Assembly: GCA_945870925.1 (NCBI GenBank)
Contig: CAMBTZ010000013.1
Location: 1-18,111 of the forward strand
From: Chlamydia trachomatis
GTDB lineage: Bacteria; Chlamydiota; Chlamydiia; Chlamydiales; 2-12-FULL-49-11
Direction: 5' to 3'
Length of the DNA stretch: 18,111 nt
Part shown: piece after piece, positions 14,491 to 18,111 of the stretch
How the letters are laid out: each line of letters opens with the position of its first letter
How positions within the stretch are numbered: the first letter of the stretch is position 1
Program-made: the position numbers and the translations under genes
Notes under the pieces: model-generated
Told to the model about the DNA's origin: nothing
Seen by the model: the letters and a program-made list of their open reading frames with translations, nothing else
Database searches by the model: none

Positions 14491-15159
14491 TCACAATTTA
14501 TGGGAAATAATCGCTCTAGCAACAAGATAGTCATGAGGGGTTGTGATTTTAAAATTTTCATCTGATCCAAGGACGATGTGGATAGGGTGGCCAAGTTCGA
14601 AGACGAGGGAGCAGTCGTCTGTGGCATTTATTTGATTTGTTTTTTCGTGTGCCTCTTTAATAAGAGGGTAGGCAAAACTTTGAGGTGTTTGACCGCGCAT
14701 GCACGAGCTTCGATTGGGTATTGCGGTGATTATATTATTTTCAACATAGACGATCGTGTCGGAGCAGGGGAGGCAAGTGTTGACAGCTTTATGAATTTGG
14801 ACCGCTTCGATATTCCGTTTTAGTATGTCAATTGAGACAAATGGACGAACTGCGTCATGGATTACGACATAATCTGTATCATCTCCGCACGCTTTAATGC
14901 CGTTATAGGACGATTCTTGGCGCGTCTTTCCGCCTATAACAGAGCCTTGTAAATGATGCTCTATCGGTGTGACTAATACGATTTCAGAAAAAAGACCACT
15001 TTTCTCAAAAGTTTCTAAAGTTTTTTCATAAATACTCTTGTCGCCAAGAGAAAAAAATTGTTTAGGCTTAAGTTTAGGGCTCTTCGAGTGACTCTTTCCA
15101 GATTTCATTCTGAGGCTCTGGCCTCCTAGTAGGAGGATTGCTTTGAAGCGGATCTGCAT
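14491..15159 (-). CDS. ispD: 2-C-methyl-D-erythritol 4-phosphate cytidylyltransferase
   Basis: This enzyme transfers CMP from CTP onto MEP in the non-mevalonate isoprenoid pathway. From the ATG at 15159 it has 222 residues, normal for IspD. Motifs: ILLLGGQSLRM (8-18) as the CTP loop, KPKQFFSLG (31-39), VVIHDAVRPF (98-107), MRGQTPQSF (154-162) and the ATDDCSLV segment (179-186), then FKITTPHDY near the end. The spacer between RM and PKQF is lengthened by a Lys/Ser-rich stretch (SGKSHSKSPK). An in-frame ATG as far out as 15267 would add 36 residues unlike IspD, so the start next to the conserved fold, with GAGAAAGAG upstream, is preferred. The first 86 bases overlap the end of the upstream membrane-protein gene in another frame. 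Confidence 0.88.
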   Translation of the reverse strand: MQIRFKAILLLGGQSLRMKSGKSHSKSPKLKPKQFFSLGDKSIYEKTLETFEKSGLFSEIVLVTPIEHHLQGSVIGGKTRQESSYNGIKACGDDTDYVVIHDAVRPFVSIDILKRNIEAVQIHKAVNTCLPCSDTIVYVENNIITAIPNRSSCMRGQTPQSFAYPLIKEAHEKTNQINATDDCSLVFELGHPIHIVLGSDENFKITTPHDYLVARAIISHKL

Positions 15160-15679
15160 TTTTTTGAGCTCTTTCTCGATCATAGTCATCATTATAACGA
15201 TAAATATTTTCTTGTCGCCTGAATTCACATGTCTGCATACAAGGTGCATTAAACTGCAGAAATTCACCCAAAAAGGGGCCTTTCTCGAATTTATTTCTAG
15301 GGCTTACATAGAAAAACTGCTCAATTTTTATATAACACTTGCGTGCCGGATAGGGGGTAAAAATGCCTGTAAGAGCAATAAATATTCTGGCAATAAAACC
15401 AAAAGGTAAAAGGGTGATTTTAACAATACGAGTTGCAAGTTCAATTAAGGATTGTGATAGAGAGCCGGTCTGGATAAAGCCTCCAGTAAAGAGGTCGCAA
15501 ATTCGAAAAGTTAGATGTAATGGAAGTAGTATTGCATGTCCAAAGATCGCTAGCATCATGAATTTTCCGCGAACTTCGCATTCGGAGTCATTGCCATAAG
15601 TTTCATTCGTTGTTGTGTCTGTTATATGAGATGGATCTTTTACTTTATAAGACCCTGTGCAGTTAGTAATGCAATTCAT
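15074..15679 (-). CDS. Two-helix membrane protein, chlamydial-type hypothetical
   Basis: A 201-residue protein of unknown function. It has a polar, cysteine-containing N-terminus, then a first hydrophobic segment (about 39-60, MMLAIFGHAILLPLHL then RICDLFTGGF), a second hydrophobic segment (about 86-110, around ITLLPFGFIARIFIALTGIF), a proline/arginine turn with YPARKCYIKIEQFF, and a long hydrophilic, arginine- and proline-rich C-terminus. The FGHAILLPLHLTFRICDL pattern resembles small membrane proteins I associate with Chlamydiae, including possible inclusion-membrane proteins, because the hydrophobic pair is closely spaced. That role is inference. The end overlaps ispD by 86 bases. The gap before mcsB is 56 bases and no clear terminator is seen. 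Confidence 0.65.
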   Translation of the reverse strand: MNCITNCTGSYKVKDPSHITDTTTNETYGNDSECEVRGKFMMLAIFGHAILLPLHLTFRICDLFTGGFIQTGSLSQSLIELATRIVKITLLPFGFIARIFIALTGIFTPYPARKCYIKIEQFFYVSPRNKFEKGPFLGEFLQFNAPCMQTCEFRRQENIYRYNDDYDRERAQKNADPLQSNPPTRRPEPQNEIWKESLEEP

Positions 15680-15735
15680 AAATATACCTAAGTTTTAGTA
15701 AAAATATTATAACGTAATGTTAAGAACATGTCAAT

Positions 15736-16791
15736 TTAAAGAAATAAATTGTCGGGATTAAGAGGGGCGATTTCCTTGCGTAGGTGGTGAGCTCTAACTG
15801 AAGAGAGGTGCTTATTTGTGATGCCGATATCTTTTGTATGTTCAGCCAGATGAGCCCTTCTAGAGGAGAAAAAAAGGTCAAAAAAGTGAAAGGAGGAGGC
15901 ATTTTTAATCCAATTTAGTTCTTTCCCTAGATGAATTAAGCTGAGAGCTGATAGAGCTTCTCCTGCTTGTAGGGAGCAGGCATTTGAAAGAAGGCCGTAA
16001 CTTCTTGCTATTTTGTCTTTTAAAAGGAGTAATTCTTCTGGGTCTAATTTTTTACGTTGGAGGTCTTCAGCCAGAGCAAATTTTGCAGCACTCTCTTGGA
16101 CCGATTTTAAGATGGATTCTTCAGTGACACCCAAAGTATATTTATTTTCAATAATTACAAAGTCGGCTAGATACTCGCTATTTTCCCCAAGCCCCTTTAC
16201 AGTAAGATCTTCCGGTAATGATTCAAGAATTTCTGCAAATTTTTCTAGATGAAGGAGAGCTGGAAGGTGAAGGTATGCTTGAACAAGAAGACCTGTACCG
16301 CAAAAATCTGGATCAGAGGTGAGATACCCAAATCTTGGGGAATAGGAGAATCCAAGCTCTTTAGAGAGTTTTTTTTCTAAATGGGAAAGTGATTTCCAGG
16401 TTTTTATAAAATCTTGCTCAAAAGAAAAGGTGTGCAAGTGGAGGTGATCTTCTAGATTAACTAACCCTAAAAATTGTCCGGAGTGATCAACTATAAAAGC
16501 TCTGCCTTCATCTTGTTTTTCAAAACCTTCTGTTAGAAAAAAATGTTCAAAAATGAGCTCTTTATTATGGGGTGTAAGCGATTCAGAGGAGAGAATTTGA
16601 AAAGAGGAGAAAGATTTTTTCATATCTTCAAGCACTTCATTTGCTTGTTTAGGGGTTAGTTTAGCTGGAAATCGGTGAGAAGTGAGATTTCTCCTTAGCA
16701 TAAAAAGGGTGGCTGGCCAAATGTTGTGAGTTGCATCTGACCAGGGAAGCTTAGATGTAAATATATTAGGAAGCTTTTCGCTCTTTTCCAT
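15736..16791 (-). CDS. mcsB: McsB-like protein arginine kinase homologue, probably catalytically dead
   Basis: A 351-residue ATP:guanido phosphotransferase of the McsB branch, which in Firmicutes phosphorylates arginines on proteins with help from McsA. Matching landmarks are RNLTSHRFP (34-42), NLEDHLHL (112-119), GYLTSDPDFCGTGLL (155-169), YLHLPAL (173-179), ARSYGLLSNA (262-271) and SVRAHHLRK (331-339). The ATP-binding arginines of the phosphagen-kinase fold are gone: SSRxR reads ATLFM (27-31), EDHxR reads EDHLH, TGLR reads TGLL, and the VRG near 199 reads VKG. The catalytic cysteine of TSCP is aspartate 160, although a cysteine sits at 164. It therefore looks like a pseudokinase that may keep only a binding or scaffold role. 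Its start overlaps mcsA by 26 bases. Confidence 0.85.
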   Translation of the reverse strand: MEKSEKLPNIFTSKLPWSDATHNIWPATLFMLRRNLTSHRFPAKLTPKQANEVLEDMKKSFSSFQILSSESLTPHNKELIFEHFFLTEGFEKQDEGRAFIVDHSGQFLGLVNLEDHLHLHTFSFEQDFIKTWKSLSHLEKKLSKELGFSYSPRFGYLTSDPDFCGTGLLVQAYLHLPALLHLEKFAEILESLPEDLTVKGLGENSEYLADFVIIENKYTLGVTEESILKSVQESAAKFALAEDLQRKKLDPEELLLLKDKIARSYGLLSNACSLQAGEALSALSLIHLGKELNWIKNASSFHFFDLFFSSRRAHLAEHTKDIGITNKHLSSVRAHHLRKEIAPLNPDNLFL

Positions 16792-17299
16792 GTAGTTTCT
16801 CGGTTATGTTTTTAATTTCGTCTCTTAAGTAAGCGGCTCTTTCGTAGCTTTCAGAAGCAATGGCTTCTGTTAGTGCTGATTGAAGGGCTTCTAGTTTTTT
16901 TATAACATCTTCATTTTTAGAAACCCCTGGAGTTGCTCCAAGATGAATAGGGATTGATTTTTTTTTCATAATTGCAGAATCTCCTCTTAAGGGGATCTGT
17001 CCTGTTTCTGAGAGTTCTTCGGCAAGAAATTCTTCAAAAGCTTGATAGCAAGTAGAGCAACCAACTAAGCCTTCAATTGTTAGGTCATGCAAAGATGTTT
17101 GGCAACCCGGACATTTCTTATCTAGATCAAGATTACCTGTATTAGACATTTCAGAATCAACAGGTACGCCAATATTTTTCTGAAAAATAGGACACATTGA
17201 ACACATTCTACATGAATGGATCTCTCCATTATTTATCTTTTTATAGACAATGCTCGCCTTTCGCTTACATTGAGAGCAATCAAGGGGTCTCTCTTCCAT
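16766..17299 (-). CDS. mcsA: McsA-like zinc-finger/UVR-motif partner of McsB
   Basis: A 177-residue cytosolic protein. The N-terminal half has paired cysteine motifs: C8/C11 with C30/C33 (and C36), then C63/C66 with C81/C84, fitting two treble-clef-like zinc-binding units. The C-terminal part (about 133-170) is a UVR motif, KKLEALQSALTEAIASESYE followed by RAAYLRDEI, as in UvrB/UvrC and McsA, which mediates contacts with partner proteins. In Firmicutes McsA activates McsB and links it to the Clp system; chlamydiae keep the same two-gene order. A perfect GGAGGT (plus-strand 17309-17314) lies nine bases before the ATG. It is the first gene of the minus-strand run and diverges from the small exported protein gene across 133 bp. 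Confidence 0.88.
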   Translation of the reverse strand: MEERPLDCSQCKRKASIVYKKINNGEIHSCRMCSMCPIFQKNIGVPVDSEMSNTGNLDLDKKCPGCQTSLHDLTIEGLVGCSTCYQAFEEFLAEELSETGQIPLRGDSAIMKKKSIPIHLGATPGVSKNEDVIKKLEALQSALTEAIASESYERAAYLRDEIKNITEKLHGKERKAS

Positions 17300-17432
17300 A
17301 GTTGTATTACCTCCATAATTGACGTTACGAATTAATAATAATTAATAACAATATTATAAAAAACTCTTTCAATTAAATAGGGACTGTTGATAAGAAGTAT
17401 AGATAGAAACTAAATAAAGATAGGGTAATGAC

Positions 17433-17699
17433 ATGAAACAACTAAAAGTATTGAGCGTTGGTCTTATAGCGTTAGGGCTTTGCACGGTAAATGCAGGAAA
17501 TTTGAATAATATTAATTACACTTCTAGATGCATTGTTGATGATCAGCAAGAGGTTGAAGTTCAGTTAGATGATCCTGCAGCAACACCAGCGCAAAAAGCA
17601 ATGAAAGGAAATCCTCCAGCTGATGATACATCAGGTAGTGCTGAAGCTGATACAAGCGACATGAATAATGATGAAACAACAGATAATGAAGAGGATTAG
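17433..17699 (+). CDS. Small acidic exported protein
   Basis: An 88-residue protein that I do not recognise. It has a classical signal peptide: MKQLK, a hydrophobic core (VLSVGLIALGLCTV), and a probable cleavage after NA at residue 21. The mature part of about 67 residues begins GNLNNINYTS and has a single cysteine (C33). It becomes strongly acidic, rich in Asp, Glu, Ser, Thr and Asn, with a low-complexity, probably disordered C-terminus ending DNEED. AGGG lies eight bases before the start. The downstream lipoprotein gene starts on its stop codon, so the two are coupled and probably act at the cell envelope together. It diverges from mcsA. Confidence 0.7.
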   Translation: MKQLKVLSVGLIALGLCTVNAGNLNNINYTSRCIVDDQQEVEVQLDDPAATPAQKAMKGNPPADDTSGSAEADTSDMNNDETTDNEED

Positions 17700-18111
17700 T
17701 GTATCCTAAACAGTTTTGGACCTTGTTTATGGTAGCCTGCTCCCTAATGATGACTCAGCCCGAGTCCTCAGAAAAAGGAGGGAATCTTAAGGATGAGATA
17801 TTTTATATGGTGAGCTCTCACGAGATTTCTGTAGAAAATCTCCCCTTAGATGAAAAACAGGCATATCATAAGCTTGGTCCTCTTTATCAGAAGATCTATC
17901 TCTATGCCTTTAATGACGAAGAGAGGCATAGAGTAGTTGTCTACATGCGCCGTGGTCTAACAAGTTTTGAAGCGATGAACACAATCCTCAGAGCAGAAGA
18001 GCGTCAATACTTCCAAAAGCAAAACCCCAAAAACAGCAAATCCATCCCCCCGAGCGAGAGAGTTACCCAAGCCCCCCATTCCACATCCATGTTTTATATC
18101 ACAAAGGGGTC
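17699..18111 (+). CDS. Putative lipoprotein, 3' truncated by window
   Basis: An open frame runs from the GTG at 17699 to the window end (137 codons, no stop). The GTG shares its G with the TAG of the previous gene, a one-base stop/start overlap with GAGG just upstream, which suggests coupled translation. The N-terminus reads (M)YPKQFWTLFMVAC, a short basic/hydrophobic signal with a lipobox-like MVAC (cysteine 14). An ATG at 17729 is a possible later start but would leave almost no signal. The mature part is charged and helical: an EIFYMVSSHEISVENLPLDE segment, a tyrosine-rich KLGPLYQKIYLYAFNDEE segment, an RRGLTSFEAMNTILRAEERQ helix, then a Ser/Pro/Asn-rich stretch. I do not recognise the family. 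Confidence 0.6.
   Translation, partial: MYPKQFWTLFMVACSLMMTQPESSEKGGNLKDEIFYMVSSHEISVENLPLDEKQAYHKLGPLYQKIYLYAFNDEERHRVVVYMRRGLTSFEAMNTILRAEERQYFQKQNPKNSKSIPPSERVTQAPHSTSMFYITKG

Noticed and set aside
15120..15135. Palindrome CCTCCT-AGT-AGGAGG as a regulatory hairpin or an internal start signal
   Set aside because: It lies inside the ispD/membrane-gene overlap and encodes the conserved LLLGG loop. A start at the next ATG would remove the CTP-binding motif, so it is most likely coincidental.
15160..15267. Longer IspD start at 15267
   Set aside because: It would add 36 residues with no similarity to IspD and deepen the overlap with the upstream gene to nearly 200 bp. The start at 15159 gives the normal family length.
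17387..17416. TTGATA-N18-TAAATA as a promoter for the small exported protein gene
   Set aside because: Transcription from it would begin at about the ribosome binding site, leaving no usable leader, so it was not annotated.
1..18111. CRISPR arrays, rRNA genes, complete insertion sequences or transposases
   Set aside because: No regularly spaced repeats, rRNA-like sequence or transposase-type protein was seen on either strand.

Overview
The window looks like part of a chromosome from a Chlamydiae bacterium of the environmental or amoeba-associated type (Parachlamydiales-like), not a Chlamydia pathogen. The evidence is AT-rich DNA, an mcsA-mcsB pair whose arginine-kinase member is diverged, an MEP-pathway ispD, a type II thymidine kinase (absent from C. 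trachomatis), a small two-helix membrane protein of a kind I associate with chlamydial genomes, and an ankyrin-bearing protein of the kind common in amoeba symbionts. This assignment is inferred from gene content and could not be tested by a search.

Bases 1 to about 7650 look like the right part of an integrated genomic island. They hold the C-terminal end of a DUF927-family replication/primase-type protein, a terminase-small-subunit-like HTH protein, a tiny coupled ORF, a controller-type XRE regulator (minus strand) with a C-box-like operator pair in front of it, a 1039-residue DEAH helicase ending in six helicase-associated (HA) repeats, a secreted lipoprotein (minus strand), and an AlbA_2 (Schlafen-type) protein with a RecG-like ATPase-fold domain and a winged-helix tail. 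The island appears to end at 7608-7654, where the 3' part of a tRNA-Lys(UUU) gene stands without its 5' half. This is the classic mark of a displaced attR; the intact tRNA should lie left of the window.

Bases 7739-11494 hold a zinc-free quinone-oxidoreductase-type MDR enzyme followed by a tightly packed three-gene operon: a cupin-fold protein, a NUDIX hydrolase, and a SAM-methyltransferase fused to ankyrin repeats. I do not recognise this trio as a described pathway, and it is one of the better candidates here for something new. It is followed by a 178-bp imperfect inverted-repeat element, one arm of which recurs 0.8 kb away on the other side of the next gene.

Bases 11725-17299 are minus-strand genes: an RlmB/TrmH-type rRNA ribose methyltransferase, an MFS transporter translationally coupled to thymidine kinase (ATGA overlap), ispD overlapping the 3' end of a membrane-protein gene by 86 bp, and mcsB overlapping mcsA by 26 bp. 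The McsB homologue lacks every ATP-phosphate-binding arginine and the catalytic cysteine normally seen in the family, so it reads as a pseudokinase. Diverging from mcsA, on the plus strand to the window edge, are a small acidic exported protein and the start of a lipoprotein gene whose GTG overlaps the preceding stop codon.
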